From contig JAIORE010000277.1 in assembly GCA_021108315.1 (NCBI GenBank), positions 1 through 44,702 of the forward strand: a stretch of 44,702 bases of DNA, in the 5' to 3' direction. The DNA is from Candidatus Cloacimonadota bacterium. GTDB lineage: Bacteria; Cloacimonadota; Cloacimonadia; Cloacimonadales; TCS61. Both the position numbers and the translations under genes were made by a program. The notes below the pieces were generated by a model. The model worked only from the letters and a program-made list of their open reading frames with translations, searched no databases and was not told where the DNA came from. Shown here one piece after another: positions 31,989 to 40,347 of this stretch (its first letter is position 1; each line of letters opens with the position of its first letter).

Positions 31989-33276
31989 TCTCAATTTTGA
32001 TGGAACTGATTATGTTGATATATCTCTCATCGAAAATGATTTAATTACAAATACAACAGGCTCTATTGAATCATGGGTTTATCTAAATGCAACTAATTAT
32101 CGCACTATTCTTGGTATTGGACGTAATCAGGAAAATTATTTTTCATTAAATATTTATCAGGGAATAATTAGATATTTTATTAAAACTGAAGGTATAATCA
32201 AATACTATTATCGCACCGGCAGTGTTATTAATTTAGGTGAGTGGCATCATATTGTCTGTGTACAGGATGGCATTAAACCTAAAATATTTGTGGATGGTAT
32301 TGAAATGGTAACATATCTTGGAGCAGGAAATCCTATTTATAATGCATATTACTTTAACGATCTTGGAGCTGGGAATAATTATTACATAGGAGCAACTCAG
32401 AATGACTTCCTTGGATCTTATTGGAGTGGAAATCTTGATGAAATCCGCATTTGGAATACAGCAATTGATCAGGCAAATATCCAATCTTGGATGGATCGAC
32501 CACTTAATATGACTCATCCAAATTGGTCTAATCTTATTGGTTATTGGAAATTTGATGAGGGTTCTGGACAAACAGTTTTTGATTTTTCCGGAAATGGCAA
32601 TAACGGACAACTAGGAAGCACAGGATCTGATGACGCAAATGATCCAAGTTGGGGTTTGTCAGATAATCCTCTCCCTGTCGAACTCTCCTCATTCACAGCA
32701 ATCCAAACCCAAGCAGATTTTGCTCAGATCAATTGGACAACCCAATCTGAAACAGATCTTTATGGTTACAATGTTTATCGAAGTATAGAAAGCGATATAA
32801 ACAGCTCTTTCAAACTAAATTCAACAATTCTCGAAGCAGAAAACACAACAACCGGAAGTAATTATTCTTATTGTGATGAAAACGTAGAATATGAACAAGT
32901 ATATTTTTTTTGGTTAGAAAGTGTTGATCTTGGTGGAAATACTGAATTTTTTGGACCTATTTCAATAACTTTAGAAGATAACAACCAAATGCCTGAATTA
33001 CCAAATGAAACACTTTTACAAGTTGCTTATCCAAATCCTTTCAATCCCAAAACTACAATCAATTTCTCAGTAAAAGAAAATGAAACTGCTCAACTAAATA
33101 TTTATAATTCCAAAGGACAAATCGTAAAAACCTATTCTGTATTTGAAAATGGTAATCATTCCATAGAATGGCTCGGAAAAGATAATTTCGGAAACAAAGT
33201 AGGTTCAGGAGTATTTTTCTATAGATTGAAATCTGCTTCTACAATTCAAATAAAAAAAATGTTGCTTTTGAAATAG
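31921..33276 (+). CDS. Secreted LamG-domain protein 3 (intact)
   Basis: A 451-aa exported protein, the only undamaged member of the tandem trio. Signal peptide MKKHLIIISLVLLCSTVFAQ; LamG domain (residues ~20-220; TTGSIESWVYLNATNYRTIL, WHHIVCVQDGIKPKIFVDG, LDEIRIWNTAIDQ, LIGYWKFDEGSGQ); FN3-like region (INWTTQSETDLYGYNVYRS); sorting tail (VAYPNPFNPKTTINFSVKEN ... KKMLLLK). GGAGG lies five bases before the ATG. LamG domains bind glycans or proteins at the cell surface. Its C-terminal half is nearly identical at DNA level to those of the other two copies while the LamG part differs, pointing to diversified binding with a common export tail. A hairpin terminator follows. Confidence 0.92.
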   Translation: MKKHLIIISLVLLCSTVFAQNYDLNFDGTDYVDISLIENDLITNTTGSIESWVYLNATNYRTILGIGRNQENYFSLNIYQGIIRYFIKTEGIIKYYYRTGSVINLGEWHHIVCVQDGIKPKIFVDGIEMVTYLGAGNPIYNAYYFNDLGAGNNYYIGATQNDFLGSYWSGNLDEIRIWNTAIDQANIQSWMDRPLNMTHPNWSNLIGYWKFDEGSGQTVFDFSGNGNNGQLGSTGSDDANDPSWGLSDNPLPVELSSFTAIQTQADFAQINWTTQSETDLYGYNVYRSIESDINSSFKLNSTILEAENTTTGSNYSYCDENVEYEQVYFFWLESVDLGGNTEFFGPISITLEDNNQMPELPNETLLQVAYPNPFNPKTTINFSVKENETAQLNIYNSKGQIVKTYSVFENGNHSIEWLGKDNFGNKVGSGVFFYRLKSASTIQIKKMLLLK

Positions 33277-33404
33277 GAAAACCCGTAATAAATATTCATA
33301 TTTACATGAAAGTAATAATTTTAATGAGTGATTAAAAATTATATATCTATGAGTGTTCTATAATATGAATACTAGTTTAGATATCAAAAAAAACTCCAAA
33401 TAAC

Positions 33405-33437
33405 GAAACGGATTCAATAAATTATTGAATCCGTTTC
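33405..33437. terminator. Perfect 16-bp hairpin between convergent genes
   Basis: GAAACGGATTCAATAA (33405-33420) pairs with TTATTGAATCCGTTTC (33422-33437). On the minus strand it is followed by a TTTTTTTT run a few bases on, on the plus strand by TTCATC. It probably ends both the LamG cluster and the small reverse gene at 33483. Confidence 0.65.
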
Positions 33438-33482
33438 TTCATCGTTGCATGAGTCTTTTGTTTAGACTTTTTAAACAAGGTT

Positions 33483-33659
33483 TTATTCCTCTTCTTCAAC
33501 TTTTTCTTGGGGCGAAGAACAATGATGTTGTGAAATTATCTCACTTATTCTATCTGTGATTAGCTTGCAATACTCTCTTAGATGAGGATTTTTTTTATAA
33601 AAATAGAATCCTCCGCCAATCAATCCAACCCAAAATACAAATCCAAAAAACTTTTTCAT
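33483..33659 (-). CDS. Small membrane peptide of 58 aa
   Basis: Found by reading the minus strand: MKKFFGFVFWVGLIGGGFYF starts it, followed by YKKNPHLREYCKLITD, a helical middle with HHCSSPQ and an acidic end (EKVEEEE). One hydrophobic segment (residues 4-21) makes it a single-pass membrane peptide or a signal-anchored small protein. GGAGGAG lies five bases before the ATG, a strong ribosome site. A shorter relative starts with MKKFF...FYKKNPHL at 33771-33872. No known family recognised. It sits between the LamG cluster and valS. Confidence 0.6.
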   Translation of the reverse strand: MKKFFGFVFWVGLIGGGFYFYKKNPHLREYCKLITDRISEIISQHHCSSPQEKVEEEE

Positions 33660-33677
33660 AACTCCTCCTTTTTTTTA

Positions 33678-33745
33678 GTGAATAACTAATAATGAATAGT
33701 GAAAAGAAAAGAAAAGAATATTAGAAATATTCACTATTAACTATT
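33678..33745. repeat. AT-rich hairpin element, copy 2
   Basis: Starts GTGAATAACTAATAATGAATA and closes with TTCACTATTAACTATTTCTT; AATAGTGAA pairs with TTCACTATT. Located immediately upstream of the 58-aa peptide gene (reverse strand). Confidence 0.55.
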
Positions 33746-33770
33746 TCTTCAATTTCCATTTGCGAATATT

Positions 33771-33872
33771 TTACGAAACTGTCATCCTTATTAGATGTGG
33801 ATTTTTCTTATAAAAACATATTATACTTCCAATTACAAATATCCAAAACATAATTCTAAAAAACTTTTTCAT
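33771..33872 (-). pseudogene. Shortened paralogue of the 58-aa membrane peptide
   Basis: A 33-codon frame: MKKFFRIMFWIFVIGSIICF then YKKNPHLIRMTVS and stop. It matches the N-terminal half of the 33483-33659 peptide through the YKKNPHL motif, then diverges. The ribosome site (AAGAAGAA) is weaker. It probably is a truncated duplicate; expression as a mini-peptide is possible. Confidence 0.5.
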
Positions 33873-33890
33873 TATTTCTTCTTTTTTTTA

Positions 33891-33954
33891 GTGAATAACT
33901 AATAATGAATAATATTAATACATGTTGTTCGATTATTCATTATTCATTATTTTT
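33891..33954. repeat. AT-rich hairpin element, copy 3
   Basis: GTGAATAACTAATAATGAATAA then a loop and ATTATTCATTATTCATTATT. It overlaps the last codons of valS by 8 bases, and lies upstream of the truncated peptide gene just as copy 2 lies upstream of the longer one, so peptide and repeat seem to have been duplicated together. Confidence 0.55.
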
Positions 33955-36601
33955 CCAATCCTCTTAACAACTCCACAATTTTATCCAATTTCACTTTTAC
34001 TTCTTCATATTTTTCTTTTTCTTTAAGGATAATTTTTTCCGGTGCTTTTGAAATGAATTTTTCATTATTCAATTTCCCTGAGATTTTCTTCAATTCAAGT
34101 TCTAATTTTCCAATCTGTTTTTGTAATTTTTCTCTTTCTTTTTCAAGATCAATTAATCCTTCCAAAGGTAAATATATTTCAATATCTTTTACAACAGATG
34201 CAATTGATGAAGCTAATTTTTCTTTTTCTTCAATAAATGCAAATGAGCTTACTTTAGCCAATTTAGTAAAGTATTTTTTATAATTTTCTATTAAGTTTTT
34301 TTGAGAATTATCTCCTAATTTTATAGCAATCTCGATTTCAATAGCTGGAGATAGATTAACTTGTTTTCTCAAATTACGGATAGCTGTAATAAGTTCTTGA
34401 ATCAAGCTCATCTCTTTGTGAATATTTTCATTGATAAGATTTTCATCACATATTGGGAATTCGGCAATAATCAAAGATTCCTCATCAGTAGGAATATAAT
34501 TTTTTACACTTTGCCAGATTTCTTCTGAAATAAAAGGCATAATTGGATGAAGTAATCTCATAGAAGTTTGCAATATATCCAACAAAATGAATTTTGCAGT
34601 TTGCTGTCTTTTTGGATTTGAATCGTCATAAATACGATCTTTGGAAAGTTCCAAATACCATGAACAAAATTCCTTCCAGATAAAATCAATAAGAATTCGA
34701 GCAGAATCATTGAAGCGTAGTTTCTCATAATTTACGGTAATCTCTTTGATAACTTGATTCAACCGACTGTAAATCCATTTATCAGCTAATTCTAATTCCA
34801 AATCTTCTTTGGCAAGTGAACCCTTAATATTTTCGGCATTCATCATAATGTAGCGGTAAGCATTCCAGATTTTGTTTGCAAAATTTCTACCACTCTCCAA
34901 AATAGCTTCCGAATAGTAACTATCATGACCTTTGGGAGTATTATAGATCATACTAAAACGTAGTGCATCAGCTCCCACATTTTCGATAATATCAATAGGA
35001 TCAGGAGAATTTCCCAGAGATTTGCTCATTTTCGTGCCGTTTTCATCTAAAACCATTCCGTGTAAGAGAACAGTATCAAAGGGGATTTTCCCAGTAAATT
35101 CTAAAGAAGCCATGATCATGCGAGCGATCCAGAGATAAATAATTCCGGGAGCTGTAACAATAAGATTAGTTGGTAAAAAATATTCCAATTCAGCGGTTTC
35201 ATTGGGCCAACCCATTGTAGAAAAGGGCCAAAGCCAACTGGAAAACCAAGTATCCAACACATCTTCATCTTGATTAAAAGTATGATGCCCGCATTTTGGA
35301 CATTTTTCAGGCGTTTCTTTGGCAACTACAATTTCATTACAATGTTCACAATAATAAGCCGGAATGCGATGTCCCCACCAAATTTGACGGGAAATACACC
35401 AATCCCGCACATTTTCCATCCAATGATAATACACTTTTGTCCAACGCTCCGGCTGAAATATTATCTCACCGTTTTTCACAACTTCAATTGCTTTTTCAGC
35501 GAGAGGTTTCATTTTTACAAACCATTGATCTGAAAGATAAGGCTCAATCACGGTTTCACAACGGTAGCAATGCCCAACTGCATGTTCGTGTGTTTCAATT
35601 TTTTCTATAAGATTTTGCTCTTGCAACATTTTTACAATTTTATTACGAGCTTTATAGCGATCCATTCCTTCAAAATCTTTTCCGGCTGCAAAATTCATAA
35701 TTCCATGTTCGTCCAACACAATAACCTGTTCCAGATTATGTCGCAAGCCAACTTCATAATCGTTCGGATCATGAGCAGGAGTAATTTTCACACAACCGGT
35801 TCCAAATTTTTTATCAACGTATTCATCTGAAATCACTGGAACGTATTTATCGGTTAAAGGAAGCTTAAGTTCCTTTCCAATAAGATGTTTATATCTCTCA
35901 TCTTGAGAATTTACTGCAACTGCCGTATCACCTAACATTGTTTCCGGTCTGGTTGTGGCAACAACGACAAAACCTGTTCCATCTTGATATGGATAGCGAA
36001 TATGCCAAAGTTTTCCGGTTTCATCTTCATGCTCCACTTCATCATTTGCCAGAGCTGTTACGCAACGTGGACACCAATTTATTATTCGTTTTCCTTTGTA
36101 GATCAATCCTTTTTTATAAAGCCTGATAAACACTTCTTTGACAGAATCGGAAAGTACTTCATCCATTGTGAATCTTTGCTTGCTCCAATCGCACGAACAA
36201 CCAAGTTGCTTCAATTGCTCAATGATTTTTCCACCTTTTTCATCTTTCCATTTCCAGATTTGATTTACGAGATCTTCTCTACCAACATCGTGCCTTGTTT
36301 TTTCTTCTTTAGCAAGCTCTTTTTCCACAACATTTTGAGTTGCAATTCCCGCATGATCCACACCGGGAATCCACAAAGTTGGAACACCGGTCATCCGTTT
36401 GTATCTGATAGAAACATCTTGCAAAGTATTATTCAAAACATGTCCCATGTGCAGAATTCCTGTTACGTTCGGTGGTGGAATGAGAACTGTGTAAGGTTTT
36501 TTGTTTTTATCAATTTTAGCTTTGAAAAACCCCTTATCATTCCAATATTTGTACCATTTTTTTTCAATCTCTTTCGGGTTGTATAATTTATTTATTTCCA
36601 T
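33947..36601 (-). CDS. valS: Valyl-tRNA synthetase
   Basis: Class I aminoacyl-tRNA synthetase that charges tRNA-Val; 884 aa is normal. The ATP-site HIGH motif appears as PNVTGILHMGHV (residues ~40-51) and KMSKS as GTKMSKSLGNSPDP (~520). Between them lies the CP1 editing domain (TTRPETMLGDTAVAV, the DEYVDKKFGTGCVKITPAHD block). Zn-type cysteines occur in CPRC and in YCEHCNEIVV/CPKC. The C-terminus is the coiled-coil tRNA-binding arm (EREKLQKQIGKLELELKKI). AGAGGAAA precedes the ATG. It stands alone on the reverse strand. Confidence 0.97.
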   Translation of the reverse strand: MEINKLYNPKEIEKKWYKYWNDKGFFKAKIDKNKKPYTVLIPPPNVTGILHMGHVLNNTLQDVSIRYKRMTGVPTLWIPGVDHAGIATQNVVEKELAKEEKTRHDVGREDLVNQIWKWKDEKGGKIIEQLKQLGCSCDWSKQRFTMDEVLSDSVKEVFIRLYKKGLIYKGKRIINWCPRCVTALANDEVEHEDETGKLWHIRYPYQDGTGFVVVATTRPETMLGDTAVAVNSQDERYKHLIGKELKLPLTDKYVPVISDEYVDKKFGTGCVKITPAHDPNDYEVGLRHNLEQVIVLDEHGIMNFAAGKDFEGMDRYKARNKIVKMLQEQNLIEKIETHEHAVGHCYRCETVIEPYLSDQWFVKMKPLAEKAIEVVKNGEIIFQPERWTKVYYHWMENVRDWCISRQIWWGHRIPAYYCEHCNEIVVAKETPEKCPKCGHHTFNQDEDVLDTWFSSWLWPFSTMGWPNETAELEYFLPTNLIVTAPGIIYLWIARMIMASLEFTGKIPFDTVLLHGMVLDENGTKMSKSLGNSPDPIDIIENVGADALRFSMIYNTPKGHDSYYSEAILESGRNFANKIWNAYRYIMMNAENIKGSLAKEDLELELADKWIYSRLNQVIKEITVNYEKLRFNDSARILIDFIWKEFCSWYLELSKDRIYDDSNPKRQQTAKFILLDILQTSMRLLHPIMPFISEEIWQSVKNYIPTDEESLIIAEFPICDENLINENIHKEMSLIQELITAIRNLRKQVNLSPAIEIEIAIKLGDNSQKNLIENYKKYFTKLAKVSSFAFIEEKEKLASSIASVVKDIEIYLPLEGLIDLEKEREKLQKQIGKLELELKKISGKLNNEKFISKAPEKIILKEKEKYEEVKVKLDKIVELLRGLEK

Positions 36602-36651
36602 TTTTTCCTCTTAACATTAATTCTTTTTGTCACGGACTTTTCCCTATTCTG

Positions 36652-36666
36652 TCTGAATTTGGATTT
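36652..36666 (+). repeat. Left arm of inverted repeat around the GxxExxY gene
   Basis: TCTGAATTTGGATTT matches, with one difference, the reverse complement of 37126-37140 (AAATCCAAATTCTGA). The likeness extends partly outward and inward (GGGATTCT on both sides). It flanks the small gene at 36676-37083. Confidence 0.55.
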
Positions 36667-36675
36667 GTATGATTA

Positions 36676-37083
36676 TTAGATTTTTGGGATTCTGGAAGTT
36701 GGCTTATTTTTGGGAGTTCGCAATCTTTTCACTTGGAGACTCTGGGCACCAAAATTTATCAATAATCCTTTATCAATTTTGTAAGCAACAAGATAATTCA
36801 AACCTTGAGCTAAATGCACATCTTCAAGTTTCACCAGTGCTTTTAATTCTACTAATACTTTATCTTCAACTAAAAAATCCACTCTTCTACTTCCTATTGA
36901 GATTCCATCATAAAATAATGGTATTTCTGATTCTCTCGTAAAAGATAATCCTTGTTTTTCCATCTCTATTGCTAAGGCTCTTTGATAAATCACTTCTTGG
37001 AAACCATTACCTAAAGTACTATGAACTTTCATTGCACAACCGATTATTTTATATGTCAAATCGTCATTTATTTTTTCAATCAT
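36676..37083 (-). CDS. GxxExxY protein (PD-(D/E)XK nuclease-like fold)
   Basis: A 135-aa protein with the family-naming motif GFQEVIY near residue 27, and the nuclease-like D...ExK pair in RRVDFLVEDKVLVELKAL (about 68-85). VHLAQGLNYLVAYKIDKGLLINFG closes the domain. The family belongs to the PD-(D/E)XK superfamily but has no proven activity; it occurs in many environmental genomes in many scattered copies. AAAGGA lies six bases before the ATG. It is bracketed by a 15-bp inverted repeat, consistent with a dispersed unit. The last ~15 residues (TPKNKPTSRIPKI) run into the left repeat and may not be part of the domain. Confidence 0.9.
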   Translation of the reverse strand: MIEKINDDLTYKIIGCAMKVHSTLGNGFQEVIYQRALAIEMEKQGLSFTRESEIPLFYDGISIGSRRVDFLVEDKVLVELKALVKLEDVHLAQGLNYLVAYKIDKGLLINFGAQSLQVKRLRTPKNKPTSRIPKI

Positions 37084-37125
37084 ATTGAATCCTTTTTTTT
37101 AATCCTATAAATCTTAGAATCCCAT

Positions 37126-37168
37126 AAATCCAAATTCTGACAATTTTAGTCCGTGTTAGTCCGTGGCT
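37126..37168 (-). repeat. Right arm of the inverted repeat and dispersed phrase
   Basis: Contains AAATCCAAATTCTGA (37126-37140), identical to 70-84, then a phrase with AGTCCGTGTTAGTCCGTGGC (37148-37167) related to 153-172. The order of both pieces is the same as at the left end of the window. Confidence 0.55.
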
Positions 37169-37190
37169 AAATTTTTTCCTGAATCTTTTC

Positions 37191-37721
37191 TTAATCAGCG
37201 GCTAAATTCTTCGCCAAGTTAATATAATGTTTATGGGCATCAAAGGCAATTTCCGGTAATTTATCCAACGGGACAAAGCATGCTTCGGCAGCATCATCTC
37301 CTGCACAAAGCTCACCTCCGATTATCCTCATTAGGAAACCAAATGATATAATTCTCTCATAAATTGGAGAATAACCAAAATAAAAATCTAAGAATTGATC
37401 AACTTCCCCAATTAATCCGGTTTCTTCTTGCATTTCAGCAATTGCAGTTTGTTGCGGATTTTGGTAAATTTCCATGTATCCACTTGGCAAAGCCCATTCT
37501 CCAGATTTCGGTTCAACTTTACGTTTAATAATGAGTAATTCATTTTTTTTATTAAATATTACGCAAGCAACAGCCGGAATTGGGTTTTTGTAATAAATCC
37601 ATCCACAACTCTCACATCTTGGTCGTAATTTATTTTCTCGATCGGTTTCAATTACTAATTTTTTTCCACAGCGAATGCAGAAATTAATGTTTTTGTATGA
37701 TGTTTCTGAAATTTTTGTCAT
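37191..37721 (-). CDS. NUDIX hydrolase with N-terminal zinc ribbon
   Basis: A 176-aa protein. Residues ~14-45 form a four-Cys zinc ribbon (CIRCGKKL ... CESCGWIYY), as in NADH pyrophosphatase-type proteins. The NUDIX domain follows (AVACVIFNKKNELLIIKRK ... WALPSGYMEIYQ ... AIAEMQEETGL). In the NUDIX box the metal-binding Glu residues (EMQEE) are kept, but the usual first Glu is Gln and the usual Arg is Ala, which may alter activity or substrate. The ATG overlaps the TGA of the upstream beta-propeller gene, so the two are translationally coupled. The nucleotide substrate cannot be predicted. Confidence 0.85.
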   Translation of the reverse strand: MTKISETSYKNINFCIRCGKKLVIETDRENKLRPRCESCGWIYYKNPIPAVACVIFNKKNELLIIKRKVEPKSGEWALPSGYMEIYQNPQQTAIAEMQEETGLIGEVDQFLDFYFGYSPIYERIISFGFLMRIIGGELCAGDDAAEACFVPLDKLPEIAFDAHKHYINLAKNLAAD

Positions 37722-39145
37722 GATAATTTTACATCCAGTTTTATCTGAATGATTTTTTCTCCTTCGATAAGATACAATGATCGCTCCAACATATCATATT
37801 CTGAAATAAATTTTATTTCGTTTTCACTTTCATATTTAAAGATAAGTTCACCATTCATCAAGTTCATAAAAGAGATCGAATTTTTATTTGGGATAACTAT
37901 CATACTATTATCAAGTTGCTTAAATTTTTCCAACGAAATTTGATGAATCATATTTTTTCTATCAGAAATATCTTGAGGAAAATCACATTTTTTCTGCCAA
38001 ATCTCAAAGCCGGTTTCTCTATTGAAACAATTAATCTGTCCATCGGAAGTAACAATGAGCAATCTATTCGCATCTAATAATTCAATATTAATTATCTTTG
38101 CAGTAAAATCTTTTTCCCATTTAATATGATCACTCTTTTTCCTCAAAACAATAAAATGATACTCAAAAGTGAGATAGAGATTGTGCATATCAAAAAGTGG
38201 AGATTGGATAAAATCGTATTGAAAATCTTTTTCCCAAAGTGAAACTGCTTGTAATTTTTTGTTTGGAAAAAGATTTAGTTCATATATTTCTTGAAAAGTA
38301 GAATTTAATATTTCCTGAGTTTCAATTACTGTTTTTAGCAAATCATTACGAACAAATTCTTTATTTCTCTCTTTGAGAATATTTTGCTGATCAGCCAACC
38401 AATTTTTACCATAAAAAACATAAAGTGTTGAAATTATAATCACAAAAAGCATTAAACCGGCAACAAATCTTTTACGATTACTTTTGAACCAGATTTTATG
38501 AGATTTTTTGATAAAACCGGATTTTATGATAAAGAAAGGGAATTTTTCTTTACGAGCATATTCTTGAATTGATTCAATTTTGTTAGTGTTTTCAGATTTT
38601 TCTTGAGATATTTTTTGAGCAATAAAAGCTGGAATTGCAAATAAGAAAGAATTTATATTGATCATTGTTTCGTGAATTTTTACATTTATGTTTTCATCAC
38701 GAGATCCCAATAAAAAAATCTCATCCATAGATTTCACAAAGAAATTTTCCCAATCATTTCCGATCATTTCAAAATTACTATTCTCGGTTTTTCCACATAA
38801 AATTCTGCCGAATTGCACAATGTAAGCTTTTTTATTCAAAGTAATACACAATAGTAACGAAGTTCCAAACTCTTTGGTTTGCTGTCTTTTAAATTTTGAA
38901 TAGAGTTGCCAATTAAGGCTTATAAAATACTCTTTCAAACAATCAGTAATATTTTCCTGAGGAATTTCATCAACCTTTAAATCTATGATAGAATTAACGA
39001 TATGAGAATTGATCTCATCTAAAAACTTAGATTTTTCTGGATTATAAGTGAGTAATAAGACATTACAATCCTGATTAATAAAAAAATCCGTATAAACAAA
39101 ATTGCTCTTAAAAGAACTGGAATGGGCGATTAAATCTAAATTCAT
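37718..39145 (-). CDS. Membrane protein with PQQ-like beta-propeller strands
   Basis: A 475-aa protein I do not recognise as a family. Residues 1-200 are mixed alpha/beta; KEFGTSLLLCITLNKKAYIV with the following FGRILCGKT faintly resembles the PP2C-type (PPM) phosphatase core, but no metal-binding Asp set is clear. One transmembrane helix lies at about 227-245, after a basic stretch. Beyond it, residues ~300-470 read like a small beta-propeller (WEKDFTAKIINIELLDANRL, DGQINCFNRETGFEIWQKK, SFMNLMNGELIFKYESENE). It is 6 bp from the radical SAM gene and overlaps the NUDIX gene by 4 bp. Perhaps an inside-to-outside signalling or quality-control protein; this is a guess. Confidence 0.55.
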   Translation of the reverse strand: MNLDLIAHSSSFKSNFVYTDFFINQDCNVLLLTYNPEKSKFLDEINSHIVNSIIDLKVDEIPQENITDCLKEYFISLNWQLYSKFKRQQTKEFGTSLLLCITLNKKAYIVQFGRILCGKTENSNFEMIGNDWENFFVKSMDEIFLLGSRDENINVKIHETMININSFLFAIPAFIAQKISQEKSENTNKIESIQEYARKEKFPFFIIKSGFIKKSHKIWFKSNRKRFVAGLMLFVIIISTLYVFYGKNWLADQQNILKERNKEFVRNDLLKTVIETQEILNSTFQEIYELNLFPNKKLQAVSLWEKDFQYDFIQSPLFDMHNLYLTFEYHFIVLRKKSDHIKWEKDFTAKIINIELLDANRLLIVTSDGQINCFNRETGFEIWQKKCDFPQDISDRKNMIHQISLEKFKQLDNSMIVIPNKNSISFMNLMNGELIFKYESENEIKFISEYDMLERSLYLIEGEKIIQIKLDVKLS

Positions 39146-39151
39146 AAAATC

Positions 39152-40228
39152 CTATCTCATTTTCAATAATCTAAATAAAACTTTAAACAAAGTCGGAAAA
39201 TTCATCAGCATATTTGTGTAAGCTGCATTCGCCAAAGGACAATAACATTCCTTATTTTTTATGGAACGGCGTTCTTCGGAAAATTGCTCATTATTCCAGA
39301 TTTTGCGGAAATCGAAATTCTCTTCTCTAAGATTTCCCATAGATTTTGCTTTTATACAACACGACCACAAATCTCCATCCGGAGAAATTTGAACAGAAGC
39401 AATTCCGGCATAGCAAGGGAGAACCTGTTCTTTATCACGCAGGATTTTTTTTGCAAAATTATAATATTCTATACGAAACCCTTGAGTAATTTTGTTCATT
39501 CCTGTAAAATGTTGATGTTTAATACGGTGAATTAGAAAATCTGCTGCCGATTTATAAGCTAATTTTGAAGGAGTAATGTTTTTTCCCATTGTGCCAAGCT
39601 CAACCCTTTCTTCAGCGATTTCAGTAATATAAGAATCTGGTTTGAGAGCTATTAAAGCAGTTGATATCGAAGCAAATTTATCTACATTTAATTGTGAAAT
39701 CACAGTATGGATTCCAACTGACAAATTTTTATGGGGAAGTTTTTTCAATTCGTTAAATGTATTAATTACCTTTCTGTAATTTCCGGGAACGTTCCTGATC
39801 TTATCGTGATATTTTCCAATCGCATCAATTGATAAGTTAATAATTATCTGGGATTTCACACAGATTTTCGCTATATCTGAAACGTTCTCTACAATTCTTT
39901 TTGTCAAAATTCCATTTGTGGGAATATTTATAATCTTGGGTCTGGAATAATTATAAATAATTTTGCAAATTTCCACAATATCTTTTCGTAGAAAAGGCTC
40001 TCCCCCACTCAAGGTAATCCAATATGGAGATTTTCCTATATTTCTAAACAGTTTTTTATATTCAGCCAAAGATAAGTTTTTAGCCTTTTTCTTGTAAACA
40101 TTACAGGTTCTGCATCTGGAATTACATTCATACAGTAAACTGATCGTGTAGTTCATCGGTAACATTTTGGGAAAACCAAAAGTTCTGAAAAATTTGTAAA
40201 AAATAATTTTCGGTAAAATTTCTAGCAT
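39152..40228 (-). CDS. Radical SAM protein with SPASM-type C-terminus
   Basis: A 358-aa radical SAM enzyme. The [4Fe-4S] motif is C35-x3-C39-x2-C42 (YECNSRCRTC). WITLSGGEPFLRKDIVE (SAM-binding GGE) and INLSIDAIGKYHDKIRN follow in the usual order. The C-terminal part has extra cysteines (LPCYAGIASVQISPDGDLWSC, the CC pair, and ECYCPLANAAY), as in SPASM or twitch domains that hold further clusters. Substrate unknown; SPASM enzymes often modify peptides or carbohydrates. No peptide precursor gene is seen nearby. Lies in the nusB - glycosyltransferase - rSAM - propeller - NUDIX series, which hints at a cell-envelope role. Confidence 0.88.
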   Translation of the reverse strand: MLEILPKIIFYKFFRTFGFPKMLPMNYTISLLYECNSRCRTCNVYKKKAKNLSLAEYKKLFRNIGKSPYWITLSGGEPFLRKDIVEICKIIYNYSRPKIINIPTNGILTKRIVENVSDIAKICVKSQIIINLSIDAIGKYHDKIRNVPGNYRKVINTFNELKKLPHKNLSVGIHTVISQLNVDKFASISTALIALKPDSYITEIAEERVELGTMGKNITPSKLAYKSAADFLIHRIKHQHFTGMNKITQGFRIEYYNFAKKILRDKEQVLPCYAGIASVQISPDGDLWSCCIKAKSMGNLREENFDFRKIWNNEQFSEERRSIKNKECYCPLANAAYTNMLMNFPTLFKVLFRLLKMR

Positions 40229-40347
40229 ATAATTTATGGTTCCTTAGGAAATAACAAACAAGTTAATGTTTTTATTATTATGAATTTGAAATTTTGATCA
40301 TTGTTATTTATTTGTTTTTTGTGTTTTGTATTTTGAGATTTTGTTCA

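Noticed and set aside
36669..36941. Forward ORF opposite the GxxExxY gene
   Set aside because: It is antisense to a gene with a strong family motif and lacks a ribosome site.
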